64,000 nucleotides of DNA from positions 682,001 to 746,000 of the forward strand of contig NZ_CP046072.1 of assembly GCF_017357825.1 (NCBI RefSeq), given 5' to 3'. The notes below the pieces were generated by a model. The model did no database searches, was not told where the DNA came from, and saw only the letters and a list, made by a program, of their open reading frames with translations. The position numbers and the translations under genes are program-made. Positions 1 to 8,993 of this stretch are shown here, one piece after another (position 1 is the first letter of the stretch; each line of letters opens with the position of its first letter). Source of the stretch: Sulfurimonas aquatica (GTDB lineage: Bacteria; Campylobacterota; Campylobacteria; Campylobacterales; Sulfurimonadaceae).

Positions 1-1
1 T

Positions 2-319
2 ACTGTTCTCTCTACTCTTAAAATAATAGATAATTTTACAAATCACTACATACTTAAAAAGCTAGACAGTTTTTTAGCAAAAAAAGATGATTGTAAAGAG
101 TTCATAGGCTTTAGAGATTTTATATCTAAACGCGAGTTAGAGAAGTTTGAGTGTGATTATTTTATTGAAGGGCACTTTCATCAAAATAGCGCTTTTAGCT
201 TTGATAATTTTTACTATATTAATTTAGCCGCTTTTGCTTGTAATCAAAGATATTTTATAGTAGAATCTTCAGATAATAAAGAACTATTAAAAGAAGAAAA
301 ATTCTCTAAGGAGATTTAA
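2..319 (+). CDS. C-terminal part of an LpxH-like metallophosphoesterase (partial)
   Basis: The reading frame is open from the left edge to TAA at 317-319, giving about 105 residues. It contains a GHFHQN motif near residue 59 of the visible part, which fits the last metal-binding GHxH block of calcineurin-like phosphoesterases. The C-terminal position and size fit UDP-2,3-diacylglucosamine hydrolase-like enzymes of lipid A synthesis, but the catalytic N-terminus lies outside the window. It ends 3 bp before cheV, whose Shine-Dalgarno lies inside its last codons, so the two are probably cotranscribed. The family call is inference from one motif and position. Confidence 0.6.
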   Translation, partial: TVLSTLKIIDNFTNHYILKKLDSFLAKKDDCKEFIGFRDFISKRELEKFECDYFIEGHFHQNSAFSFDNFYYINLAAFACNQRYFIVESSDNKELLKEEKFSKEI

Positions 320-322
320 AAT

Positions 323-1261
323 ATGGACGATCGTTCCCTAAAAGTCGGTTCTAATGAAATGGAACTTGTCGACTTTCGTATACTTAAACAAGAAGAAGAT
401 GGTGTATATGAAGGTATATATGGAATAAATGTTTCAAAGGTACGTGAAATTATTCGTGTTCCATTTTTAACTGAATTGCCAGGTACGCCTGAGTTTATAG
501 AAGGTATTTTTGATCTACGTGAAGTTGTTATACCAGTTGTAAACTTAGCAAAGTGGATGGGAATAAAAGCACCAGAGTCTGCTGAGAAAAACTCTAGAGT
601 TATTATTACAGAGTTTAATAATGTACTTATTGGTTTTGTGGTTCATGAAGCAAAACGTATACGAAGAATTAACTGGAATGACATAGAACCTGCCTCATTT
701 ATGAGCGGAGGTGACTCCCTTGATAGTAATAAAATAACGGGTGTAACAAAAATAGAAGACGATAACGTCCTTTTGATTTTAGACCTTGAGAGTGTTGTGC
801 AAGACTTGGGTCTTTATGAACCGGATGTAGATAGTATACCTCAAGAGATAGAAAGATTTTCTGGATTAGCACTTGTGCTAGATGATAGTGCAACCGCTAG
901 AAAAATAGTAAAAGAGGCACTTATAAAAATGGGCTTTAGTGTGGTAGAAGCTATGGATGGAGAAGAGGGTCTGAGTCGCCTTAATGAAATCTATAGTACT
1001 TACGGAGAAAACATAGCGAATAATTTGAAAATAATTATTTCAGATGTTGAGATGCCAAAAATGGATGGTTTTCATTTTGCATCTAATGTCAAAGCAGATG
1101 GAAGATTTAATAATATTCCTATAGTGTTCAACTCTTCGATTAGTGATCATTTTAGTGAGGGAAGAGGAATAGATGCTGGCGGTGAGGCTTATTTAGTTAA
1201 GTTTGAAGCAAGCTCATTTTATAACGAAGTAGCACGTGTTGTACGTGCACATATGAAGTAG
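323..1261 (+). CDS. cheV: CheV chemotaxis coupling protein (CheW domain + receiver)
   Basis: This is a scaffold that couples chemoreceptors to CheA and can be phosphorylated on its receiver domain. Residues about 10-165 form a CheW-like fold (GIFDLREVVIPVVNL is the typical core). Residues about 180-310 are a CheY-like receiver with the acidic pair in VLDDSATARK and the phospho-acceptor Asp in IISDVEMPKMDG. The 312-residue length is normal. The ATG follows an AAGGAG at 308-313. It heads a cheV-cheA-cheW operon with 10 bp to cheA. A 'KFEAS' sequence stands where the usual receiver Lys-Pro occurs, so the conserved Lys is kept but the Pro is lost. Confidence 0.95.
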   Translation: MDDRSLKVGSNEMELVDFRILKQEEDGVYEGIYGINVSKVREIIRVPFLTELPGTPEFIEGIFDLREVVIPVVNLAKWMGIKAPESAEKNSRVIITEFNNVLIGFVVHEAKRIRRINWNDIEPASFMSGGDSLDSNKITGVTKIEDDNVLLILDLESVVQDLGLYEPDVDSIPQEIERFSGLALVLDDSATARKIVKEALIKMGFSVVEAMDGEEGLSRLNEIYSTYGENIANNLKIIISDVEMPKMDGFHFASNVKADGRFNNIPIVFNSSISDHFSEGRGIDAGGEAYLVKFEASSFYNEVARVVRAHMK

Positions 1262-1271
1262 GAGTGTAAAT

Positions 1272-3674
1272 ATGGATGAATTTCAAGAGATACTACAAGA
1301 TTTTTTAGTCGAATCATTTGAACTTGTAGAAAAATTAGATGAAGATTTAGTAGAATTAGAAAATACCCCAGAAGATTTAGAACTTTTAAATGGTATTTTT
1401 CGTGTAGCACACACGGTTAAGGGAGCTTCATCATTTTTAAATTTTGATGTTTTAACGCACCTTACTCACCATATGGAAGATGTACTTAATAAGGCTCGTC
1501 ATGGTGAGCTAATTTTAACACCTGATATTATGGATGTTGTACTAGAATCAATTGACCTTATGAAAGCATTGCTTGAGACTATCCGTGACACAAGTGCTGA
1601 TGCTGGAATAGACGTTTCTGCTTGTGTAGCTAGACTAGATAAAGTGGCTGGCGGTACGGGAGAAGTTGAATCTCCTGTTGTAGAAGCACCTGCCGCTCAG
1701 ATTATTGAGGCTGAAGCTGTTGCGGAAGTAGCGGTAGATTCAGATGAACCTGATTATGATAATATGGACCCAGATGAGATTGAAGCTGAGATTGAGAGAC
1801 TATTACAAGAGCGCCAAGAGCAAGATAAGGCTAAACGCCAAGCTAAGATAGATGCAGGTGAGAGCGTATTAGCCGCTCCTCCTGAACCAACATCCGATGA
1901 TGAAGCTAGCTCAGAGCCAACACCAGCAGCTCCACCGCCTCCACCACCACCTTCAGCTCCAGCTGTTGTTATAAATGATGCTCCGGATGAAGATCCAAAA
2001 GCAGCTGCTCCAGCCAAACGAACACCGGCTGCAGTTGAACAGACTATTCGTGTTGATGTAAAAAGACTTGACCACTTGATGAACCTTATAGGTGAGCTGG
2101 TTCTTGCAAAAAATAGACTCATTAAGATAAATGATGATGTAGAAGAGCGTTATGAGGGTGAAGAGTTCCTTGAAGAGTTAAACCAAGTGGTTTCTATAGT
2201 ATCTATTGTTACAACTGACTTACAGATAGCAGTTATGAAAACTAGAATGCTTCCTATTGGTAAGGTATTTAATAAGTTTCCAAGAATGATTAGAGACCTT
2301 TCACGTGAACTCAACAAAAAAATAGAACTTGAAATATCTGGTGAAGATACTGAGCTTGACAAGTCTATTGTTGAAGAGATAGGCGATCCATTAGTTCACA
2401 TTATTCGTAACTCATGTGATCATGGTGTAGAGACTCCTTCAGAGCGTATAGCTAAAGGAAAAGATGAGACCGGAACTATAGGCTTAAAGGCTTATAATGA
2501 AGGGAATCAAATTGTTATTCAGATAGATGATGATGGTAAAGGTTTAGACTCTAACATGCTTAAGAATAAATCACTTGAAAAAGGGATTATTACTGAAAAA
2601 GAAGCTGATAGTATGAGTGAAAAAGAGTCCTTTGGTCTTATTTTCAAACCTGGATTCTCAACTGCTGCTTCTGTAACAAGTGTTTCTGGTCGTGGTGTTG
2701 GTATGGATGTTGTAAAAACAAATATTGAAAAGCTTAACGGTATTATCGATATTGATAGCGAGCTTGGTGTTGGTACTTCAATGAAGTTGAAGATTCCTTT
2801 AACACTTGCGATTATACAGGCACTTCTTGTTGGTGTTCAAGAGGAGCATTATGCTATTCCTCTTGCATCTGTTTTAGAGACTGTTAGAATCTCTAAAGAT
2901 GAGATATATACAGTAGAAGGTCGCTCAGTTATGAGACTTCGTGAAGAGGTTTTATCACTTGTTCATATTGGAGATATCTTTGAAGTTGAGCGCATTCTTG
3001 ATGCGAGTGAGCATGCTTATGTAGTTGTACTTGGTTTGGGTACAAGTAAAATAGGTCTTATTGTTGATACTTTAGTTGGTCAAGAAGAGATAGTTATTAA
3101 GTCATTAGGTGATTATCTCAAAGGGATTGAAGGTATCGCTGGGGCTACTATCCGTGGTGATGGTGGCGTTACACTTATTGTGGATGTTGTTGCACTTATG
3201 TCTATGGCAAAAACTGTAAAAGCTTCTCAAATAAGTAGTAGTGATTCATCTTCAGCAGATGTCTCTCGTGAAAAAACAAAGGCTAGTGACTACACGGTAA
3301 TGATAGTAGATGATTCTAAAACAGATAGAACTATTATGCGTAAATCTTTAGAGTCTACAGGAATAACTCTAGTAGAAGCTACTGATGGCCAAGAAGCACT
3401 AAATATTTTAAAAGCGGGTGATCATAATTTTGATGCAATGCTGATTGATATAGAGATGCCTAGAATGGATGGATATACTTTAGCTACAGAGATTAAGAAG
3501 TACAACAAGTATAAAGCTTTACCACTTATTGCCGTTACCTCTCGTACTGGAAAATCAGATCGTATGCGTGGTGTAGAGTCTGGAATGGTAGAGTATATTA
3601 CTAAACCATACTCTGCAGATTATCTCTCTAGTGTTGTACAGAGAAATGTTAACTTTAAATCGGAGTTTTTATAA
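1272..3674 (+). CDS. cheA: CheA histidine kinase with C-terminal receiver (CheAY)
   Basis: This is the central chemotaxis kinase. The N-terminal Hpt domain has the phospho-acceptor His47 in HTVKGASSF. An acidic and proline-rich linker (about 130-250, with a run of prolines) follows where a CheY-binding P2 domain often sits. Next come the dimerisation helices (LMNLIGELVLAKNRL), the HATPase domain (HIIRNSCDHGVE, DDDGKG, GRGVGMDVV) and a CheW-like regulatory domain. A C-terminal receiver follows with VDDSKTDR and the acceptor Asp in LIDIEMPRMDG. The fused receiver is characteristic of Campylobacterota. The stop overlaps the cheW start by one base (TAATG), so the two are translationally coupled. 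Confidence 0.96.
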   Translation: MDEFQEILQDFLVESFELVEKLDEDLVELENTPEDLELLNGIFRVAHTVKGASSFLNFDVLTHLTHHMEDVLNKARHGELILTPDIMDVVLESIDLMKALLETIRDTSADAGIDVSACVARLDKVAGGTGEVESPVVEAPAAQIIEAEAVAEVAVDSDEPDYDNMDPDEIEAEIERLLQERQEQDKAKRQAKIDAGESVLAAPPEPTSDDEASSEPTPAAPPPPPPPSAPAVVINDAPDEDPKAAAPAKRTPAAVEQTIRVDVKRLDHLMNLIGELVLAKNRLIKINDDVEERYEGEEFLEELNQVVSIVSIVTTDLQIAVMKTRMLPIGKVFNKFPRMIRDLSRELNKKIELEISGEDTELDKSIVEEIGDPLVHIIRNSCDHGVETPSERIAKGKDETGTIGLKAYNEGNQIVIQIDDDGKGLDSNMLKNKSLEKGIITEKEADSMSEKESFGLIFKPGFSTAASVTSVSGRGVGMDVVKTNIEKLNGIIDIDSELGVGTSMKLKIPLTLAIIQALLVGVQEEHYAIPLASVLETVRISKDEIYTVEGRSVMRLREEVLSLVHIGDIFEVERILDASEHAYVVVLGLGTSKIGLIVDTLVGQEEIVIKSLGDYLKGIEGIAGATIRGDGGVTLIVDVVALMSMAKTVKASQISSSDSSSADVSREKTKASDYTVMIVDDSKTDRTIMRKSLESTGITLVEATDGQEALNILKAGDHNFDAMLIDIEMPRMDGYTLATEIKKYNKYKALPLIAVTSRTGKSDRMRGVESGMVEYITKPYSADYLSSVVQRNVNFKSEFL

Positions 3675-4168
3675 TGAGTGATAAATTAAAACAGATTATT
3701 AACAATCAGAATGCACAAGAAAACGGTTCTAAAGAAAATATAGATGAAGTTGTTCAACTAGTAGGATTTGTGATAGGAGATGAAGAGTACGCTGTGCCTA
3801 TTCTTGCCATTCAAGAGATTATTAAACCTTTTTCATGGACAAGAGTTCCCCAAGTTCCAAAGTATGTTCTTGGCGTATTTAATCTTCGTGGAGCAGTAAT
3901 TCCTCTAATTGATTTACGCTCTAAATTCAGCCTTCCTACTAAGAAGCACTCCGAAGATACGCGTTTCATCGTTATGCGTCATGGTGATGATGTGGCAGGG
4001 TTTGTTATAGATAGACTCACTATGGCGATTAGAATTAAAAAGCAAAATATTGGTCCAGCACCTGATACAGCGAGTGGTGATGACACGATTATTGATGGTG
4101 TTGGAAAACAAGAAGATAAAATTATTACTATACTTAAAGTTAATAAACTACTAGAAAGAGATTTTTAA
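3674..4168 (+). CDS. cheW: CheW chemotaxis adaptor
   Basis: This is a single CheW domain of 164 residues that bridges chemoreceptors and CheA at the inner-membrane arrays. The core signature GVFNLRGAVIPLIDLR is present at about residues 76-91, after a short charged N-terminus rich in Asn and Glu. It begins in the TAATG overlap with cheA and ends 10 bp before the next gene. Its close likeness to the CheW half of the CheV two genes upstream points to an old duplication. Size and motif are standard. Confidence 0.95.
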   Translation: MSDKLKQIINNQNAQENGSKENIDEVVQLVGFVIGDEEYAVPILAIQEIIKPFSWTRVPQVPKYVLGVFNLRGAVIPLIDLRSKFSLPTKKHSEDTRFIVMRHGDDVAGFVIDRLTMAIRIKKQNIGPAPDTASGDDTIIDGVGKQEDKIITILKVNKLLERDF

Positions 4169-4178
4169 ACCTTTAAGA

Positions 4179-5297
4179 ATGGCAAAAGAACTTATACTCC
4201 AACATAGCGATGAAAAACTCTCCATACTCTTCAGTGGAGAGTTGACTCTTTATACAATAGCAAATTACCAAAAACAACTTGAAAATAGCTCTTTAGAGAT
4301 AAGAGATAATATTGTGCTTGACCTAAAAGAAGTATCATTTATAGATACGGCAGGGGCACTTTTTTTAAATAAACTCGAAAAAAAGTATAAACTTTTAGAA
4401 AAAAATGTAAAAATTGAGTCTGCAAATAAAGAGGTTTTTAGCACTCTTGAACTTATAAAAAAACAAGAGTATTCACATCAAGAAAAAAAGAAAAAAGAGG
4501 AGCTATTTAGAGATAGTGGCAGCTCTCAAAGTGGCACTACATATCTAGCAGGTATTTTCTCTTTTTTTGCTTTTTTAGGTAAGCTCTTTATGACGAAGGT
4601 TTACTATATAAAATGCGCTAAGTTCTTAAGGTTTAAAGAGATGGCGTTTGAGCTTAACGAGAGTGCCATAAAGGCATTAGGTATAGTCTCGCTTACGAGT
4701 TTTTTAATAGGTTTAGTTGTGGCATACCAATCTGCGTATCAGCTCAAAATTTATGGTGCGAATATATATATCGTAGATATGCTAGGTATTTCTATATTAA
4801 GAGAGTTAGCACCACTTATTACAGCTATTGTAATAGCTGGAAGAAGTGGATCCGCATTTACTGCACAGATTGGCGCTATGAAGATAACACAAGAGTTAGA
4901 TGCGATGCAAACTATGGGCTTTGACCCTTTTAGATTTTTAGTAATTCCGAGAATTTTTGCCCTGATGATAGCTATGCCACTATTAATATTTGTAGCAGAT
5001 ATTATGGGTATCTTAGGTGGAATGCTAATTGCAAATATTGACCTTGGTATTAGTGTAGATCTATTTTTAAACAGATTTAATGAAGTGGTAGCTGCAAAAC
5101 ATTTTTTTGTCGGAATTGTAAAGGGGCCATTCTTTGCGTTTTTAATTGCAACAATCTCTATATATAGAGGGATGATAGTAAAAGACGACACACAAAGTAT
5201 AGGTTTTAACACTACGAAGAGTGTGGTCGAATCTATCTTTGCTGTAATAGTTTGTGATGCACTCTTCTCTATCGCGTTTACAAATTTGGGGATATAA
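4179..5297 (+). CDS. mlaE: MlaE-family lipid ABC transporter permease with N-terminal STAS domain
   Basis: This is the permease of a phospholipid-trafficking ABC system between inner and outer membranes. Residues 1 to about 100 form a STAS/MlaB-like domain (NIVLDLKEVSFIDTAGALFLN). The remainder is a hydrophobic MlaE fold with signature LRELAPLITAIVIAGRSGSAFTAQ and EELDAM-type coupling (QELDAMQTMGFDPF). The fused MlaB function explains why no separate mlaB follows. The start is preceded only by a weak Shine-Dalgarno, and the gene follows cheW by 10 bp. The stop overlaps the ATPase start (TAATG), so MlaE and MlaF are coupled. Functional detail is known from Mla homologues. Confidence 0.93.
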   Translation: MAKELILQHSDEKLSILFSGELTLYTIANYQKQLENSSLEIRDNIVLDLKEVSFIDTAGALFLNKLEKKYKLLEKNVKIESANKEVFSTLELIKKQEYSHQEKKKKEELFRDSGSSQSGTTYLAGIFSFFAFLGKLFMTKVYYIKCAKFLRFKEMAFELNESAIKALGIVSLTSFLIGLVVAYQSAYQLKIYGANIYIVDMLGISILRELAPLITAIVIAGRSGSAFTAQIGAMKITQELDAMQTMGFDPFRFLVIPRIFALMIAMPLLIFVADIMGILGGMLIANIDLGISVDLFLNRFNEVVAAKHFFVGIVKGPFFAFLIATISIYRGMIVKDDTQSIGFNTTKSVVESIFAVIVCDALFSIAFTNLGI

Positions 5298-6031
5298 TGG
5301 CAATCATTGAAGTAAAAGACGTACGAACGGTTTTTGGCTCTAAGGTTATACATGATGGACTGAATCTAGAGATAAATCAAGGTGAAATCTATGGTCTTTT
5401 AGGTCCAAGTGGATGTGGGAAAACAACGCTGCTTCGTGAAATGGTTATGCTTCAAGGGTTCCACTCTGGGAGTATAAAAATTCTTGGTGAGAAGATAGAA
5501 AGTATTAGCGATGAGGCTGCTCAAAAGTTAAGAAGAGAGTGGGGTGTTTTATTTCAAGCTGGAGCACTCTTTTCATCTTTGAGCATTAAAGAGAACATAG
5601 CACTGCCACTTATTGAATATAGTGACCTCTCAAACTCTATGATAGAAGAGATAGTTGACTTTAAGATAAATCTTGTTGGATTAAAGAGTAGTGATGCTCA
5701 TCTTTTCCCATCTGAAATTAGTGGTGGTATGAAGAAAAAAGCTGCACTTGCCCGCTCTTTAGCGATGGATCCAAAACTACTTTTTTTAGATGAGCCAACA
5801 AGTGGACTTGACCCTATCTCTGCACGTGAGTTTGACCAACTTATTTTAAATCTTCGCTCAATGCTAGACTTAACCATCGTAATGGTCTCACATGATTTAC
5901 AATCCATTTATGATACTTTAGATAGAGTTGCTATAATAGACAATAAAAAAATTGTATCTGAAGGGACTCTCAGTGAGGTTATGTCGACTTCAAGTGAATT
6001 TATTCAAACTTTTTTTAAAAACCAAGGGTGA
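5297..6031 (+). CDS. mlaF: MlaF-family ABC transporter ATPase
   Basis: This is the cytoplasmic ATPase that drives the MlaE permease. Walker A is GPSGCGKTT (about residues 36-44), the ABC signature is SGGMKKKAALARS, Walker B is LLFLDEPTSGLD, and the switch His is in VSHD. The SGGM form of the signature is typical of the MlaF/Ttg2A group rather than drug exporters. At 244 residues it is full length. It lies in the overlapping mlaE-mlaF-mlaD run, with mlaD starting 6 bp after its stop. Confidence 0.95.
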   Translation: MAIIEVKDVRTVFGSKVIHDGLNLEINQGEIYGLLGPSGCGKTTLLREMVMLQGFHSGSIKILGEKIESISDEAAQKLRREWGVLFQAGALFSSLSIKENIALPLIEYSDLSNSMIEEIVDFKINLVGLKSSDAHLFPSEISGGMKKKAALARSLAMDPKLLFLDEPTSGLDPISAREFDQLILNLRSMLDLTIVMVSHDLQSIYDTLDRVAIIDNKKIVSEGTLSEVMSTSSEFIQTFFKNQG

Positions 6032-6037
6032 TGATAT

Positions 6038-7000
6038 ATGAACAATAAAGCAAATTATACATTAGTAGGTTTTGTAGTCTTCATCGGACTTGCATTGATG
6101 CTAGGCTTTACTTATTGGATGTTAAAGCCAACCGTAGACTCACAAGTACAAAAGTATACGATCTATTTTGATGAGTCCGTTTTAGGACTTAACATTGATG
6201 CACCTGTAAAATATAGAGGGATTAGTGTTGGAAAAGTCTCAAAGTTGATGATAAATCCAAATAATTCCGAACAAGTAGAAGTACGAGTAACGATACTAAA
6301 AAATACTCCAATTAAAGCAAATACAGTTGCAAAGCTTACTGCACAGGGGATAACTGGACTCACCTATATAAACCTAAGTATGGGGGATAAGAGTACAGAA
6401 CTGCTTAAAGCTAAAGATAATGAAAAATATCCAGTAATAAAAACAGAAGCATCGTTTTTTGAAAACTTTGAGAAATCCTTTGGTTCAGTCTCCTCTAGAC
6501 TCTCTTCTACGCTTGGAAGAACAGAAGAACTTTTAGGCGCGGATAATCAAGAGCAGATGGCACTGCTTTTAAAAAGAACGGCAAACGTAATGAGTAAAGT
6601 TGAGCTTCTTTTAGATGATAAGACCATAAAGCATATACAAAATAGTGCACAAAATATGGACTCATTCACTAAAAAGTTAGATTACATGATGCCAAACATT
6701 GAAAACTTTATACAAACAAGTGAAGCATGGGAAGATAAGGTTGAGAAATCTTTAGGTTCTATTAGCGAGAGTTATTTAGTTATTCGCTCTTCTATGGATG
6801 AGATAAAAAGAGCGGTTTCAAGTGGTGAGTTTAATCTTAAAGATATTACGGCAGATATTGTTCCAACGATGAACGCAACGTTTTTAGAGATGCAAGAGGC
6901 TATGATAAAACTTGAAGATATGCTCAAGCAGTATGAAAAAAATCCTTCCGACGTACTCTTTAAAACGCAAGAGATTACAAAAGCTCCAGGAGAGAGATAG
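6038..7000 (+). CDS. mlaD: MlaD/MCE-domain substrate-binding protein
   Basis: This is a membrane-anchored periplasmic MCE protein that receives lipid for the Mla transporter. One N-terminal transmembrane helix (about residues 8-28) precedes an MCE domain (DESVLGLNIDAPVKYRGISVGKV, read in two pieces at about 45-70). A long helical, coiled-coil-prone tail to residue 320 follows. That tail is longer than in E. coli MlaD and is common in MCE proteins that reach across the periplasm. The ATG at 6038 follows the mlaF stop by 6 bp, and a lipoprotein gene starts 1 bp after its stop. Confidence 0.92.
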   Translation: MNNKANYTLVGFVVFIGLALMLGFTYWMLKPTVDSQVQKYTIYFDESVLGLNIDAPVKYRGISVGKVSKLMINPNNSEQVEVRVTILKNTPIKANTVAKLTAQGITGLTYINLSMGDKSTELLKAKDNEKYPVIKTEASFFENFEKSFGSVSSRLSSTLGRTEELLGADNQEQMALLLKRTANVMSKVELLLDDKTIKHIQNSAQNMDSFTKKLDYMMPNIENFIQTSEAWEDKVEKSLGSISESYLVIRSSMDEIKRAVSSGEFNLKDITADIVPTMNATFLEMQEAMIKLEDMLKQYEKNPSDVLFKTQEITKAPGER

Positions 7001-7001
7001 T

Positions 7002-7598
7002 ATGAAATTTTTATTTATTGTAGTAGTTTTTATTTTTCTTGGAGGTTGCAGTATTAATAACCCTGCCGTTAAAGAGTATAGGATACACTTAGAGCCTAAA
7101 ACGGTTACTTATGACTCTCAATCTTGTAAAGAGAAGTCTTTGAAAGTTGGACAAGTTTTTAGCTCAAGTTCACTTCTCTCACATAGAATGAAGTACATGA
7201 AAGATGGGTATAGTGAGTTTTCATTCACGCAGTCTGAATGGGCTCAAAGTCCTAACAAAGCTTTAAGTGCAGAACTTGTAAAGAGCGTAAGAAGTAGTGG
7301 ACTCTTTTCTAGTGTAAATAGCTACAAATCAAGAAGTAGAAGTGACTTGATACTTGAGACAAATTTAGAGGAGTTTATACAGTACTTTAGTAATGATAAC
7401 AATAGCTCCTTTGTCAATATATCACTCTCTTTAAGTCTTGTTGAGACTGGTACAAGTAAGGTACTCCAAACAAAATATATATCTAAAAAGTTGGGTACTA
7501 AGAGCTTAGATGCACAGGGTGGAGTTAAAGCATTTAACGAAGCACTGTCTGGTGTTTTAAAAGAGAGTAATGATTGGTTAAGTGAGGCATGTAAATGA
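7002..7598 (+). CDS. ABC-type transport auxiliary lipoprotein (PqiC-like)
   Basis: A lipoprotein signal peptide is visible: MKFLFIVVVFIFLGGC with lipobox Cys16. The mature part of about 180 residues fits the auxiliary lipoproteins (DUF330/PqiC type) that accompany MCE transporters and sit in the outer membrane. I chose ATG 7002 because it is adjacent to the mlaD stop and gives a clean signal peptide; an in-frame start at 6912 would add 30 residues overlapping mlaD and bury the signal. The stop region overlaps the next start (ATGA). Its role as the outer-membrane partner of MlaD is inferred from context. Confidence 0.85.
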   Translation: MKFLFIVVVFIFLGGCSINNPAVKEYRIHLEPKTVTYDSQSCKEKSLKVGQVFSSSSLLSHRMKYMKDGYSEFSFTQSEWAQSPNKALSAELVKSVRSSGLFSSVNSYKSRSRSDLILETNLEEFIQYFSNDNNSSFVNISLSLSLVETGTSKVLQTKYISKKLGTKSLDAQGGVKAFNEALSGVLKESNDWLSEACK

Positions 7599-8869
7599 TA
7601 AATGAAAAAGAGTATTCCGCACGAAGAGATAAGTTGGCTAAATCATTAAAGCCTTATTCAATTGCAGTAGTGTTTAGTGCTAAACAAAAAACACGCTCTA
7701 ATGATACAGAGTTTCAATATAGACAAAACAGTAACTTCTATTATCTAAGTGGATTTAAAGAGGACAATGCAGTTTTAGTACTTATAAAAAAAGCTAAAAA
7801 AACAAAATCTTATCTTTTTGTTCAAAAAAAAGATGAAACGCTTGAGCTTTGGACTGGCAAAAGAGTTGGAGAAATAGAAGCAAAAGAGCTTTTTGACGTT
7901 GACGATGTTTTTATAGTTGATAAGTATGAGAAAAAGATAAAAGAGTTTATTCAAAAAAGTAAAAATGTCTATTTTGATTTCTCTGTTGAGACAAATGAGA
8001 CGCAAGGTCTAAAAAAACTCACTCAAAAGTTTTTCTCATATGAAAATATCGCACCCTTAATTGGTACGATGCGTTTGATTAAGTCAGAAACCGAAATTAA
8101 ACTAATTAGAAAGGCTATCGCTATAACAAAAGATGCCCATCATCATGTGATGAGAGAAAGCAAAACTTTAAAAAACGAGTATGAACTTCAAGCTGATATA
8201 GAACATATTTTTAAAAAGAGTGGAGCGTATAGCGATGCTTATACCTCAATAGTCGCTTGTGGTAACGCTGCAAATACACTGCACTATATAAGTAATGACA
8301 AAGAACTTGTAAATGGTGAGCTTATACTAATCGACGCAGGTTGTGAGTATAACTACTATACGAGTGATATAACGCGAACAATCCCGGTTAACGGCAAGTT
8401 TACATTAGCTCAAAAAGAGCTTTATGAGATGGTCTTAGACGTACAACTTCAAATCATTAAAATGATAAGACCTGGAATTAAACGCACAAAACTTCATAAA
8501 AAGTCGGTAGAACTTTTAAGTCAAGGAATGATAAGTTTAGGAATACTTAAAGGTCCACTAAAAAAAGTCATAAAAAAAGAACTCTATAAAAAATACTACC
8601 CTCATGGAATAGGTCACTGGATGGGAATTGATGTTCATGATGAATCTCCTTATATGGATGAAAATTCTAAGGAAATCAGACTACAAGAGGGTATGGTGAT
8701 GACAATTGAGCCTGGAATCTACATAGATATAAATGATAATAAAGTACCTAAAAAGTATAGGGGCATTGGAATTCGAATAGAAGACGATATCCTAATAACT
8801 AAAGATGGTTGTGAAAACCTCTCTTTAGAAATAGCTAAATCTATAAAAGAGATAGAAAATATCTCTTAG
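7595..8869 (+). CDS. pepP: M24 metallopeptidase, Xaa-Pro aminopeptidase type
   Basis: It removes N-terminal residues from Xaa-Pro peptides. The N-terminal domain (1 to about 170) is the creatinase-like fold (FYYLSGFKEDNAVLV). The C-terminal pita-bread domain carries the five metal ligands in order: Asp in LIDAGCEYN, Asp in SDITRT, His in HGIGHWMGIDVHD, Glu in TIEPGIYI and Glu in GIRIEDD. At 424 residues it is close to the family length. It starts in the 4-bp ATGA overlap with the lipoprotein gene, so it shares the mla transcript, although its job is probably general peptide turnover. Confidence 0.9.
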   Translation: MINEKEYSARRDKLAKSLKPYSIAVVFSAKQKTRSNDTEFQYRQNSNFYYLSGFKEDNAVLVLIKKAKKTKSYLFVQKKDETLELWTGKRVGEIEAKELFDVDDVFIVDKYEKKIKEFIQKSKNVYFDFSVETNETQGLKKLTQKFFSYENIAPLIGTMRLIKSETEIKLIRKAIAITKDAHHHVMRESKTLKNEYELQADIEHIFKKSGAYSDAYTSIVACGNAANTLHYISNDKELVNGELILIDAGCEYNYYTSDITRTIPVNGKFTLAQKELYEMVLDVQLQIIKMIRPGIKRTKLHKKSVELLSQGMISLGILKGPLKKVIKKELYKKYYPHGIGHWMGIDVHDESPYMDENSKEIRLQEGMVMTIEPGIYIDINDNKVPKKYRGIGIRIEDDILITKDGCENLSLEIAKSIKEIENIS

Positions 8870-8930
8870 ATATTACTCTTTCTTTCTCTTTTTTGACATA
8901 ATGTCACACTTTTATAAAAAATAAAAATCT

Positions 8931-8936
8931 TATAAT
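8931..8936 (+). promoter_or_regulatory. -10 box (TATAAT) for the diguanylate cyclase gene
   Basis: A perfect TATAAT lies 58 bp before the ATG at 8994, in an A/T-rich gap after the aminopeptidase gene. No clear -35 is seen, as is usual in Campylobacterota. This is a visual assignment. Confidence 0.5.
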
Positions 8937-8993
8937 AGAATCTAAAACTAATGGTACAAAATATGCTAGATAGGTTTTTATATAAGGGGTGGC

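Noticed and set aside
1754-2122. 122-codon minus-strand frame opposite the cheA linker
   Set aside because: Its Gly/Ala/Ser-rich content mirrors the proline-rich linker of cheA; no independent support.
4751-5353. 200-codon open frame on the minus strand opposite mlaE
   Set aside because: It is fully antisense to a clearly conserved membrane protein, has a Ile/Ser-rich shadow composition, and no ribosome site.
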